From contig NZ_CP046242.1 in NCBI RefSeq assembly GCF_023205095.1, positions 2,903,001 to 2,967,000 of the forward strand: a DNA stretch of 64,000 nucleotides. Reading direction: 5' to 3'. The position numbers and the translations under genes are program-made. Below, piece after piece: positions 43,088 to 52,446 of the stretch (position 1 is its first letter; the number at the start of each line of letters is the position of its first letter). This stretch comes from Bizionia sp. M204 (GTDB lineage Bacteria > Bacteroidota > Bacteroidia > Flavobacteriales > Flavobacteriaceae). The notes under the pieces are model-generated. The model was not told the origin of the DNA, made no database searches, and worked only from the letters and a program-made list of their open reading frames with translations.

Positions 43088-45446
43088 ATGAAATTTGTTT
43101 TATTAATTGCCCTTTTTTGTAGCTATTCTATAAACGCTCAAAGCCAAGAATTTAATCCAGAAACTAATGATGTTCCACTATATCAACTGGCAAGTTATAC
43201 CAATGTTGGCGATGCGGCCTACAGTATTGAAGATATTCAATTAAACAACGATTTAATTTATAAACCGTTGCAATCAGAAAACCACAGTGTGGGTTTTACG
43301 TCTGATAATTTTTGGATTCAGTTTAAACTAACCAACTCGCAAGCAACGGAACATGTTTATTATTTAGAAACAGCTAGACCTATTACAGATGTTGCCAATT
43401 TATATCAAATAGCAGCAGCTGGCACTGAACGTTTTAAAAGTGGCGACCAAATAGCATTTAGTGAGCGCCAGGTTAACCACAGAGCAACTGTTTTTAAAAT
43501 TAAACTGCCACCTAATTCAACCCAACATTTTTATGTGCATTTAAAAAGTGATGGTGAAACCATAAACATACCTTTAAATTTATATAATGAGTCTGAATTT
43601 TTACAAAACACCTACCACCAACAATTATTTCTTGGTTTGTTTTACGGTGTTTTATTGCTTGCAGGTATAATTTATTTGTTTTTCTACATCAGTTTAAAAG
43701 AACGTTCATTTTTATATTACGGCCTTTATGTGTTTTCAATAGCTCTGCTTCAAGCGGCATTAGATGGATTATTATTTGAATTTGTTTGGCCCGAAAGTGG
43801 TTATTTAAATAGTAGGATGGTATTAATTACCGCATTATTATCCAATTTATTCTTGTTGAAGTATTGCGAACATTTTTTAGATATAAAAAGCCATTTTAAA
43901 AACATAGTTAAGTACTATCAAGTTATTTATGTCGTGATAATTAGCCTATTTACATGTATTTTTATTAATGAATTTACTTTAAAAATAACGTATCCTATTA
44001 GTAATGTTAATGGTTTAATTAGTTTGCTATTAATCTTGTTTACAGTATTTGTTATGCGTTATAGAAAGATTGCTTTAGATGCTTTTTTCTCTATAGGCAT
44101 TTTGTTTTTAGTGATTGGTTTACTAGGTTTTGTCATGAACAACTTGAGCTTGTTGCCAAATAATTTTTACACTGAAAATAGTGCCAAATTTGGATCGGGT
44201 CTTGAGGTGATATTCTTATCCTTATCCATGACGAACCTAATTAGAAAGTTACGTGAAGAAAAAGAAGTTTCTCAAGCTTTAGCTTTAAAAAAATCAGAAG
44301 AAATTAGTGAGGTAAAAACCTATTTCATGTCTAATATGAGTCATGAATTACGAACGCCTCTCAATGCTATTTTAGGCGCCACACAAGAACAATTGGAACA
44401 GCAAAACGGAGCAGTAGATAGTTCCTGTTTAGAAATTATTAAAAATGCCTCCTATAGCTTACTCAGTAATATAAATGATATTTTAGATTTTGTAAAAAAT
44501 TGAGAAAAACGAATTAATTTTAAAGCATGATGCATTCAAACCGTTAGAGTTACTACAGCAGATTAGCGAAAATTGGAAACTGCAAGCCGAAAATAAAGGT
44601 TTACACTATACGTTTCAAATTAAAGGCACAGTACCAAAAAGTGTTCTTGGCGATAGCGATCGGTTTATACAAATTATTAATAATGTTCTTGGAAACGCGG
44701 TAAAGTTCACGAAGTCTGGCACCGTTTCTTTTGAAATGCAATGCGTTGCTATTTCCAATACTACAAGTCGGTTTTCTTTTCATTTTTCCGATACTGGTGT
44801 AGGCATACCATTAAATTTACGAGAAGATGTTTTTGATAGTTTTAGTCAAATGCGATATGATAACAAACGCCAATTTGGTGGATTGGGATTAGGGTTAACT
44901 ATTGTAAATCATTTAGTAAAACGTTTTGAAGGCAACATAACTATTGATAGTGAAGAAGGCGTAGGGACAGATGTTTATATTGATATTCCATTAGAAATTA
45001 ATCGTGAAAAACAGCAAAAACCACTAAATCCCCTAAATAACGATTCAAATGCTGAAAAGCATATTTTAATTGTAGAGGATAATGTAATGAATCAAATGAT
45101 TATGAAGAAGCTGCTACAAATGAACTCGAAATTTACATTTGAAGTAGCCGAAAATGGCTTAAAAGCTATAAATATGCTAAAAGAAACCTGCTTTGATGTT
45201 GTTTTAATGGATTTGCAAATGCCAATTATGGATGGATATGAAGCCACTGAAATAATTAGAAGTGGACAGTTGGGTTTAAAGAATAAAAATATTCCAATTA
45301 TTGCAGTTACTGCTGATGCAATGCAGGAAACACAACAGAAAGTTATTGATATGGGTATGACCGACTACATGACCAAGCCAGTAAATAAAGCGCTCCTATT
45401 TGATAAAATTGGTAATTGTACTGCTTTTTTTGCTAAACCAGCTTAA
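43088..45446 (+). pseudogene. Hybrid sensor histidine kinase with 7TM-DISM sensor, frameshifted
   Basis: One gene broken by a single-base frameshift. The upstream frame (43088-44503) encodes a signal peptide (to about residue 18), a 7TMR-DISMED2-like extracellular domain (about 30-160), seven membrane helices (about 178-385) and a HisKA domain with the phospho-His419 in MSNMSHELRTPL. It stops at TGA 44501-44503. The frame continues if one A is removed from the run of six at 44494-44499, giving DFVKIEKNELIL in place of DFVKN-stop. The downstream frame encodes the ATPase and receiver domains. The repaired protein would be about 785 residues, with phosphoacceptor Asp708. It may be a sequencing error, a recent mutation, or slippage on the A run. 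Confidence 0.85.
44499..45446 (+). CDS. Downstream half of the frameshifted hybrid kinase: HATPase and receiver
   Basis: Open from the frameshift site with no stop; the first in-frame ATG with enough length is at 44736, which would cut off the N-box, so independent translation would give an incomplete ATPase. The N-box IINNVLGNAVKFT, G1 box FSDTGVGIP and G2 box GGLGLGLTIV are followed by a receiver domain with ILIVEDNVMNQMIMKK, the phosphoacceptor in VVLMDLQMP, Thr in IIAVTAD and Lys in DYMTKPVN. Its last 4 bases overlap the convergent nuclease-like gene. Conserved motifs remain intact, so decay, if real, is recent. Confidence 0.75.
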   Translation: MEKNELILKHDAFKPLELLQQISENWKLQAENKGLHYTFQIKGTVPKSVLGDSDRFIQIINNVLGNAVKFTKSGTVSFEMQCVAISNTTSRFSFHFSDTGVGIPLNLREDVFDSFSQMRYDNKRQFGGLGLGLTIVNHLVKRFEGNITIDSEEGVGTDVYIDIPLEINREKQQKPLNPLNNDSNAEKHILIVEDNVMNQMIMKKLLQMNSKFTFEVAENGLKAINMLKETCFDVVLMDLQMPIMDGYEATEIIRSGQLGLKNKNIPIIAVTADAMQETQQKVIDMGMTDYMTKPVNKALLFDKIGNCTAFFAKPA

Positions 45447-45979
45447 AAGTTAAGTTGCTGTTTTAAATCTGGAATGTCAACAACATCATTTAAATGGCAA
45501 TTATCAATTTCAAATAAATCAGCAAAGGTTGTAAATGTTGTATTATTGGTTCGGGTACGAATGGTTCCTTTAGGGAAAAATCGTCTTTTTTCTATGAAAC
45601 TAACTTTATCAATCCATCCACAAACGGTCAACTCCCGTTTGGTTTTATGATAACTACAAAAAATATAAATTTCTGTTTTAAAATAGTCTTGAAGTTTTAA
45701 AAAATTGTTGGTGTAATTTTTCCTAACATCTGTTGTTCTCCCCATTGTTTTTACATCAATAGTTTTGTTGTTCACAATTAAATCAACACCATCATCACAC
45801 CCACCAGAACCATCTACTAGATCTAAATTAAAAAAAGACATCACCACAGACTGACCAATAATACCCGTTAGTTGTTGTTTTTTGGTACCATTAGCCGTGA
45901 AACGCTTTCCGAAATTGTACGTTTTAACAATAGTTTCGCAATGGGCAATCAGGGTGTTTTCAACTTTTACAGTAAACAT
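45443..45979 (-). CDS. Possible PD-(D/E)XK-fold nuclease-like protein, unknown
   Basis: 178 residues, no named family recognised. The segment from Gly64 to Lys77 reads GVDLIVNNKTIDVK: Asp66, eight residues, then Asp75-x-Lys77, which fits the metal-binding D-x(n)-(D/E)-x-K core of restriction-endonuclease-like nucleases; a helix with TGIIGQSVVMSFF precedes it, as in that fold. The remainder has several aromatic and Cys residues (FCSYHKTKRELTVCGW). No methyltransferase or toxin-antitoxin partner is adjacent. Its end overlaps the kinase end by 4 bases. A nuclease role is inference. Confidence 0.55.
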   Translation of the reverse strand: MFTVKVENTLIAHCETIVKTYNFGKRFTANGTKKQQLTGIIGQSVVMSFFNLDLVDGSGGCDDGVDLIVNNKTIDVKTMGRTTDVRKNYTNNFLKLQDYFKTEIYIFCSYHKTKRELTVCGWIDKVSFIEKRRFFPKGTIRTRTNNTTFTTFADLFEIDNCHLNDVVDIPDLKQQLNF

Positions 45980-46076
45980 ATCGGTGGTATTTCATCGATT
46001 ACTTACTGTAAGATACTAAAAATGTGTTGAGTAGCTTTTTGAGAAAATGAAAAATATAGGTTAGAGAATATTAAAA

Positions 46077-46931
46077 TTAGGATTTTTTTGGCGTCATTAT
46101 AAAAGAAATACTTGATGAAACAGCAGTTTCAAGTGCTGCAGGCAAAGCCAAATTATTCCAAGGGTGTTGACCATTAAAAACGTGATTAGAATTTTCTATT
46201 CCAATTAACTGACTATTTGTATTCCATTTATGCAATGCTTCTGCCTCCTTAAAGTTTACGGAGGAATCATCAATACCGTGTATTATTAGCTGCGGAATTT
46301 TAATTTTTTTAGTTGCTGCTTCAATATTGAGTTGTTTTTCATGAGTTTTAAAATCTTCATAAAATTGATAATTATGAGGCATTTGTTGTTGGGTTCTACT
46401 GTTTAAAACATACTTAACGCCTTCTTCTTTCCATGCTTTTAAATTGCCTATCGTTGCCGTTCTATTGGAAAAATTAGAAACACTGGCCCAAGTAATGAGT
46501 TTTTTTATTCTAGTGTCATTGGACGCTTTCAATATTGAAATTCCACCACCACGTGAATGGCCAATGAGCGTCACATTATTGGGATTAATTTCTTTTAATA
46601 ATTCATTTTTTTCAGACATTAAAAAATTTAGAAAGTCCCCCAAATCATTCAGCTCTTTACTGTAATTATTTTCTGCAAAGGCTTCTAAATCCGGAAAATC
46701 AATTGGGTTTTCAGCGGTACCGCCATTATGTGAAAAATTGAATTTAACAAAAAACAAATTAGCTTTTGAAAACTGTTCAGCTACCAAATTCCATGGTCCC
46801 CAATCTTTAAAACCTTTATAGCCATGACAGAACACAACTAATGGTTTTTGTTCGCCATTTTTATTAAAAAAAGCATCCCAAAGAATTGGTTTCTGATGCT
46901 TTCTATGTAAAATTAAATTTTTGTGTATCAC
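46077..46931 (-). CDS. Alpha/beta hydrolase
   Basis: 284 residues with the alpha/beta-hydrolase pattern: VVFCHGYKG (oxyanion strand), nucleophile Ser in LIGHSRGGGIS, an Asp in IHGIDDSSVNF and a His in NSNHVFNG. There is no signal peptide. It resembles dienelactone-hydrolase or peptidase-like esterases; the substrate is unknown. Its start overlaps the end of the AddB-like gene by 4 bases, so it is translated from the same mRNA. Confidence 0.85.
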   Translation of the reverse strand: MIHKNLILHRKHQKPILWDAFFNKNGEQKPLVVFCHGYKGFKDWGPWNLVAEQFSKANLFFVKFNFSHNGGTAENPIDFPDLEAFAENNYSKELNDLGDFLNFLMSEKNELLKEINPNNVTLIGHSRGGGISILKASNDTRIKKLITWASVSNFSNRTATIGNLKAWKEEGVKYVLNSRTQQQMPHNYQFYEDFKTHEKQLNIEAATKKIKIPQLIIHGIDDSSVNFKEAEALHKWNTNSQLIGIENSNHVFNGQHPWNNLALPAALETAVSSSISFIMTPKKS

Positions 46932-49687
46932 GAAATCTTTTTTTCAATAAAATCTACTTTTTGGTTGCAAATTTCTAAAATAAGCTGTTTTAATTGAACT
47001 TCATAATCTGCTAATATCTCATTGGAAATAAGCGCTTCCTTATCGCGACTTCCCGATTGTTTTTTTTGAAATTTTAAAAATCCAGCGCTTAGGTTCTTAA
47101 ACGAAATTATTCCCGCTTCTACAGGTTCCGTAAAAGGCTTTTTAGCATGCATTAGGTACGCATACGTTAAAACCTGGAATGATTTACTGTACTTGTCGTA
47201 ATCCGTTGTCAAATCGTCCCAATTGGTTATTTGTACTTTAGCAGGATCTACCCGACCCGATTTATAATCTATAATACGTATAATACCATTTCGTTTGTCA
47301 ACACGATCGACTTTGCCCGTAATTCTAACCGGAAAATCCAGTTCAGGAATTTGTATTTCTGCAGTATTATTAAGTTCAATAGCTATAATTTCAAGAATGT
47401 TGCCGTCTTTTAAGTCGGCTACTTCTAAATCTAAAAAATTAGAGATGTAGCGCTTGGCAATTTCAAAGACAATTAAATTTTTGCCTTTGGTAATATCACC
47501 TTCTTTATATAAATCTTTAAAATGTTTGGTAACGGTTGCATTTATTTTGAGTTTCATTTCTGCAACCTGTTCCCAGGTTATTTGTTGGCCTTCAAAAGGT
47601 TTGTAGAAATCTTCTAGTGTATTATGGATAACCGTTCCTAATGTGTTGGCAGCAACCGTTTCTTCTACATCATCATGTTCTTTTATTTTCAATACCTTCT
47701 GAAAATAAAAATCGATAGGATTCCGAATATAACTGGTTAAAGCAGATGGTGAAAACCCTCTGGCTGCATAGGTTTTAATCTGATTTAGAACATCGTCATT
47801 TTTAGCTATTACAATTTCGTTCAAATTCGCATCCATAGCAATATCGGGAACAGCAATAGTATGCTTAATTTTATGAATGTTTTCTAGATTCAATTGGGTT
47901 ATAAAACGACTTTTCTCACCACCTTTTAACGCATCAATTTCAGTGTTATAAATTATGAATACACGTCTAGCACGTTGTAATAATCGGTAAAAGTGATAGG
48001 TATAAACAGCATCTTTTTCTTTATAGGTTGGGAGTTTGTTTTCCAGTTTTACATCAAAAGGAATAAAGGAATTATTACTTTTTCCCGATGGTAAAATGCC
48101 TTCATTAACGGATGATATAATAACGGTTTCAAAATCTAAAACACGGGATTCTAACATCCCCATAATTTGTAAGCCTTCTAATGGTTCACCTTTAAAATCT
48201 AATGTTTCGGAACCTAATAGCTCTTTGTATACGCTAAATAGACTGGTAATATCTTTTAGATGTTTATACTGATTATCCAGAAGCGTAAGCTCATTAAAAA
48301 GCGTATTGAATTTGAACAGATGCTCTAATGCTAATATATTTTCTTTTTTGTGCTGTTCTAAATGTGTTTTTATTTTTAAAATTAACGCTTGGCAACTCGT
48401 TAAAGCGATGGATGGGTTGTTATTCCAATTTCCAAATAAAAGCAGAAATAAGCCTTCGTGTTGAGGTGCTAAAGCCGTTAATCGTGTTAAAGATATGTAG
48501 ATTAAATTATTCGATTCTATTATCTGAACCACCTTTTGCAAGTCGTTTGAAGTACCAGATTGGAGTAGTGGACTTATAAATTGATGTGATAATAATTTAA
48601 TAACGTCTTTATAATAAAAATCATTTGTTTCCTTTTTGTGGATAAAGAATAACTGTTCAAAAAGGGTTGCTAATGGAATGGATTTTAAGGGCAATCCCAT
48701 GGTGATATTCAGTGCATTTATAGATTCTGGTATAGAATTCAATACAGGAAGAAGCAGGGATTCTTCGCCTAATACAACTGCTGTATTATTGAGCGTATTA
48801 TTTTCTTTATGGAGCTTTTTAAGGATGTTACCAATACATTTAGCCTGCCCTACATTTTTAGGCACACCAATAACCGAAATGTCTTTTGGTTTTGTGTAGT
48901 TGTCCGCTATCCAATTCATAGAATTGGTTTCAAAATAAGTCCAGTTTTTTTTATGTTGTCTGATAAATAGACTGGCATCATGATTTTTGTTTTCAAAAAA
49001 AGCGTCATCAATATCCCAATAAATATCAGCATGACTATTTTCTAATAGTTCTTGGATGATGGTTTCTTCAGCTTTATTTAGCGCATTGAAACCTAAAAAG
49101 ACGTGATGTTTTTCAGGGTTGGCTTCAATATAATTCTGAATGCTTTCAACAGCTTCCCTATAAATTAATCCTTGATAGCCTTTCTTTTTATTAACGAGAT
49201 TTTCGGTAAGTTGGTTGTAGTATATTTTAAGTCTTTTCCAAAATACGAGATAATTTTTTATAAAATCGGTTTGGTTGGTATCTACGGACCAGTGGTTTAT
49301 TTCTTTTATAGCACTTAAATAGTCGAATATCTTTTCTTGAGGAATAAGGTATCTGTCAATTTCATTAAAATCTTGAAGTAGTATTTGTGCCCATTTAGAA
49401 AAGGTATCAAAACTATCGGGATTTTTCGTGTTGTGAACTTGAAGGTAAGTTTCGTAAAACTCAAAAAGCAATTCGGTATTGGATATCGCTTTAAGTTGTG
49501 AAAGTTCTTCTACAAACTCTTCAATACTTAGTATAGTTGGAGAAAATATAGGTTGTAATAATGACGTGGATAATTCATGTTTTAAAAACACACCAGCACG
49601 TTTGCTAGGCAGAATAAGTGTAATATTGGAAATATCAACTTGCTTTTTGTTTAAATCGGCAAGGACGTCATGTATAAAAGTTGTCAT
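46928..49687 (-). CDS. AddB/RexB-like PD-(D/E)XK nuclease subunit
   Basis: 919 residues. The N-terminal part resembles an inactivated helicase (no Walker A; LPSKRAGVFLKHEL instead). The C-terminal domain (about 650-919) is a RecB-type nuclease with GTVIHNTLEDFY, GKVDRVDKRNGIIRIIDYKSG (D...D-x-K) and QVLTYAYLMHAKK. The four Fe-S Cys of classical AddB are not evident. With the UvrD-like protein at 52447-55593 it should form an AddAB/RexAB-like exonuclease that processes double-strand breaks. In this window the two subunits are separated by ompA and kbl, all on one strand. Confidence 0.82.
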   Translation of the reverse strand: MTTFIHDVLADLNKKQVDISNITLILPSKRAGVFLKHELSTSLLQPIFSPTILSIEEFVEELSQLKAISNTELLFEFYETYLQVHNTKNPDSFDTFSKWAQILLQDFNEIDRYLIPQEKIFDYLSAIKEINHWSVDTNQTDFIKNYLVFWKRLKIYYNQLTENLVNKKKGYQGLIYREAVESIQNYIEANPEKHHVFLGFNALNKAEETIIQELLENSHADIYWDIDDAFFENKNHDASLFIRQHKKNWTYFETNSMNWIADNYTKPKDISVIGVPKNVGQAKCIGNILKKLHKENNTLNNTAVVLGEESLLLPVLNSIPESINALNITMGLPLKSIPLATLFEQLFFIHKKETNDFYYKDVIKLLSHQFISPLLQSGTSNDLQKVVQIIESNNLIYISLTRLTALAPQHEGLFLLLFGNWNNNPSIALTSCQALILKIKTHLEQHKKENILALEHLFKFNTLFNELTLLDNQYKHLKDITSLFSVYKELLGSETLDFKGEPLEGLQIMGMLESRVLDFETVIISSVNEGILPSGKSNNSFIPFDVKLENKLPTYKEKDAVYTYHFYRLLQRARRVFIIYNTEIDALKGGEKSRFITQLNLENIHKIKHTIAVPDIAMDANLNEIVIAKNDDVLNQIKTYAARGFSPSALTSYIRNPIDFYFQKVLKIKEHDDVEETVAANTLGTVIHNTLEDFYKPFEGQQITWEQVAEMKLKINATVTKHFKDLYKEGDITKGKNLIVFEIAKRYISNFLDLEVADLKDGNILEIIAIELNNTAEIQIPELDFPVRITGKVDRVDKRNGIIRIIDYKSGRVDPAKVQITNWDDLTTDYDKYSKSFQVLTYAYLMHAKKPFTEPVEAGIISFKNLSAGFLKFQKKQSGSRDKEALISNEILADYEVQLKQLILEICNQKVDFIEKKIS

Positions 49688-49700
49688 ATTATAAAAATAA

Positions 49701-49733
49701 AAAACGCTCCGAATATTCGGAGCGTTTTTCTAT
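49701..49733 (-). terminator. Intrinsic terminator after the OmpA/TSP3 gene
   Basis: A 28-base perfect palindrome (49701-49728) with the A-run at about 49692-49704 acting as U-tract on the minus strand. It lies 24 bases beyond the OmpA stop and just upstream of the AddB-like ATG, so it insulates the highly expressed porin from the nuclease gene. Confidence 0.88.
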
Positions 49734-49751
49734 TTATTTATGTGAAATAAA

Positions 49752-51107
49752 TTATTTCACTAAATTGATTTCTACACGTCTGTTGTTAGCTCTACCAGCT
49801 CTAGTTTTATTAGAGTCAATTGGCTTAGCTTCACCAAAACCTTTAGAAGATAATCTGAATTGATCGATACCATTACTTGTTAAGTAATCCTTAACTGATA
49901 ACGCTCTAGCTTCAGATAATTCTTGATTAAGTTTCTCACTACCAACACTATCCGTATGACCTTCTACTGTAAATTTAGCATTAGGGTACTCATTTAAGAT
50001 AGCAATGATATCTTCAAGTACTTTTTCAGATTGTTTTTTGATAGAAGATTTACCTGTATCAAATAAGATTGTTTTAGCATAAGCATTTAAAGCTTTTTGT
50101 ACAGCTTCAGTTACTTCTGGACAACCATTGTTAGCAACAGTACCAACTTTGTCTGGACATAAATCATCTTTATCAGCAACACCGTCACCATCTCTATCTG
50201 GCCAAGGACAACCTTTATTAGCTGCAGGACCTGCTACATTTGGACATTCGTCTAAATGATCAGCAACACCGTCACCATCAGCATCAGGACAACCGTTTAA
50301 AGATTTTAAACCAGCAACTGTTGGGCAATCATCGTCTTTGTCTGGAACACCGTCACCATCTGTATCAGGACATCCGTTAAATTCAGCTGGACCAGCCTCG
50401 TTTGGACAAGAATCTTTACTATCTTCAATGCCGTCACCATCTGTATCAGGACAACCGTTGAAAGCTGCTAAACCAAATACTTCTGGACAAGCGTCATCTT
50501 TGTCATATATTCCATCACCATCTGTGTCTTTTCCTCCGAATTTAACTGTAATACCAGCTGTATGTTGGAAATGTGTGTCTAAATAATCTTCGAATGCATG
50601 CTTGTATGCTGACTGAACTGTAAGTCCTACGTTTTCACTAACCCAAAAATTAATTCCTAAAGTTCCGTTTAATGTTCCAGCACCAATGTCATCAACCCAT
50701 GTGTAACCACCACCTACTCCTAGGTAAGGATCTAACCAAGAGACATCAATTAATTGACCAAAACTATATTTTACAATACCGTCAAGTCCGTAATATGTGA
50801 CATCAGCATATTTACTAGAATCATCTCCAAATTTATCAATTTTGTTTAAGGAAGCTGTTGCACCTAATGTAAATCCATTACTTAAATAACGGCCTACTGT
50901 TAATGAAGATAATGATGGCAAAATGTTCCAGTGGTCTGTAGCATTAAAGTATTCATCAAAATATTCACCAAGTGGCGCGTTTTCACCCGTTGGGTAAAAA
51001 TCAACTGCGTTAGTTCCTAGGGTAATAGCCCAAGGATTGTTTTCATCTTGTGCGTACGTGTTACTCATACCTAACATAGCGAACAATAATCTGCTAAGAT
51101 TTTTCAT
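49752..51107 (-). CDS. OmpA-family outer-membrane protein with five TSP3 repeats
   Basis: 451 residues from the ATG at 51107; a TTG two codons upstream is possible. A signal peptide (about 1-20, ending TYAQ) precedes an N-terminal beta-barrel-like part (about 22-190). Five thrombospondin type 3 repeats follow, each of form D-x-DGDG-(I/V)-xD-xxD-x-CP...NGCP, binding calcium. The C-terminal OmpA domain has [21 protein letters not shown] and ends RRVEINLVK. It is a major-porin type that anchors the outer membrane to peptidoglycan. A consensus promoter (51143-51173) and a strong terminator fit high expression. Confidence 0.93.
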   Translation of the reverse strand: MKNLSRLLFAMLGMSNTYAQDENNPWAITLGTNAVDFYPTGENAPLGEYFDEYFNATDHWNILPSLSSLTVGRYLSNGFTLGATASLNKIDKFGDDSSKYADVTYYGLDGIVKYSFGQLIDVSWLDPYLGVGGGYTWVDDIGAGTLNGTLGINFWVSENVGLTVQSAYKHAFEDYLDTHFQHTAGITVKFGGKDTDGDGIYDKDDACPEVFGLAAFNGCPDTDGDGIEDSKDSCPNEAGPAEFNGCPDTDGDGVPDKDDDCPTVAGLKSLNGCPDADGDGVADHLDECPNVAGPAANKGCPWPDRDGDGVADKDDLCPDKVGTVANNGCPEVTEAVQKALNAYAKTILFDTGKSSIKKQSEKVLEDIIAILNEYPNAKFTVEGHTDSVGSEKLNQELSEARALSVKDYLTSNGIDQFRLSSKGFGEAKPIDSNKTRAGRANNRRVEINLVK

Positions 51108-51142
51108 ATTCAAAAATTTAATTTTTAAGTGTTAATTGTAAA

Positions 51143-51173
51143 CAAAAGTAAGTTGTTAAATATTATTAACAAA
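51143..51173 (-). promoter_or_regulatory. Consensus promoter of the OmpA/TSP3 gene
   Basis: Read on the minus strand: TTTG (51173-51170), a 19-base spacer, then TACTTTTG (51150-51143), a full match to the Bacteroidota pattern. The predicted start is near 51137, giving a leader of about 30 bases. Confidence 0.65.
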
Positions 51174-51230
51174 GACAAATATAGAAAAATATTGTATAAT
51201 TCCCCTAAAATCTGCTTGTTTGTCATTATT

Positions 51231-52424
51231 TTAAATAATTTCTAATTGTTTGCCGACTTTTATAAAAGCAGAAATGGCTTGATCCAAATGCTCTTTTTCA
51301 TGTGCGGCCGATAGTTGCACTCGAATACGTGCTTTATCCTTTGGTACTACTGGAAAAAAGAAGCCAATAACATAAATACCTTCTTTAAGTAACATATTTG
51401 CCATAGTTTGCGATAATTTTGCGTCATATAACATAATAGGAACAATAGCCGAGTCGCCGTCCACAATATCAAAACCTGCTTTTTTAATACCTGCTTTAAA
51501 GTATTCTGTGTTCCACGCTAGTTTATCACGTAAGGTAGTATCTTTAGATAACATATCAAACACCTTTATAGACGCACCAACAATAGCTGGTGCTAAAGAA
51601 TTTGAAAATAAATATGGTCTCGAACGTTGACGTAATATTTCAATAATTTCTTTTTTAGCTGTAGTATAACCTCCCATTGCACCACCCATGGCTTTTCCTA
51701 AAGTTCCAGTAATGATATCAACACGATCCATAACACCTTTTTCTTCAAGGGTTCCACGTCCTGTTTTTCCTATAAAACCTGTAGCATGACATTCATCAAT
51801 CATTACCATAGCATCATATTTATCTGCTAAATCGCAAATTTCATCTAGAGGTGCTAACAAACCGTCCATAGAGAAAACACCATCTGTAACTATAATTTTA
51901 TGGCGCGCACCGTTTTTATTAGCGGCAATTAATTGTTTTTCCAAATCTTCCATATCGTTATTTTGGTATCGATATCGGGCGGCCTTACATAAACGAACAC
52001 CATCAATTATAGACGCGTGATTTAAAGAATCAGAAATGATAGCATCTTCTTTGTCAAACAAAGGTTCAAAAACACCACCATTAGCATCAAAAGCGGCGGC
52101 GTATAATATGGTGTCTTCCGTTCCGTAAAAATCGGCTATTTTTTGTTCTAATTCTTTGTGGATATCTTGTGTTCCACAAATAAAACGTACTGAAGATAAA
52201 CCAAATCCATGTGTATCCATAACATCTTTTGCTGCTTGAATAACATCTGGGTGTGAGGACAACCCTAAATAATTATTCGCACAAAAGTTTAAAACCGTCT
52301 CGCCTGTGCTTAATGTAATTTGCGCTCCTTGTGCAGAGGTAATGACACGTTCGGTTTTATAAAGTCCGTTATCTTTTATTTCTTCTAACTCGTTCTCTAA
52401 GTGTTGTTGAATTTTTCCGTACAT
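51231..52424 (-). CDS. kbl: Glycine C-acetyltransferase (2-amino-3-ketobutyrate CoA ligase)
   Basis: 397 residues of the alpha-oxoamine synthase family. The PLP-binding Lys244 is in [21 protein letters not shown], the Asp in [10 protein letters not shown], and [16 protein letters not shown] are present. It cleaves 2-amino-3-ketobutyrate with CoA to glycine and acetyl-CoA in threonine breakdown. The length and start ([17 protein letters not shown]) are typical of Kbl and argue against BioF or a serine palmitoyltransferase. The 22-base gap from the AddA-like gene suggests they are co-transcribed. Confidence 0.94.
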   Translation of the reverse strand: MYGKIQQHLENELEEIKDNGLYKTERVITSAQGAQITLSTGETVLNFCANNYLGLSSHPDVIQAAKDVMDTHGFGLSSVRFICGTQDIHKELEQKIADFYGTEDTILYAAAFDANGGVFEPLFDKEDAIISDSLNHASIIDGVRLCKAARYRYQNNDMEDLEKQLIAANKNGARHKIIVTDGVFSMDGLLAPLDEICDLADKYDAMVMIDECHATGFIGKTGRGTLEEKGVMDRVDIITGTLGKAMGGAMGGYTTAKKEIIEILRQRSRPYLFSNSLAPAIVGASIKVFDMLSKDTTLRDKLAWNTEYFKAGIKKAGFDIVDGDSAIVPIMLYDAKLSQTMANMLLKEGIYVIGFFFPVVPKDKARIRVQLSAAHEKEHLDQAISAFIKVGKQLEII

Positions 52425-52446
52425 AATCTTTAATGTTTTTACAAAG

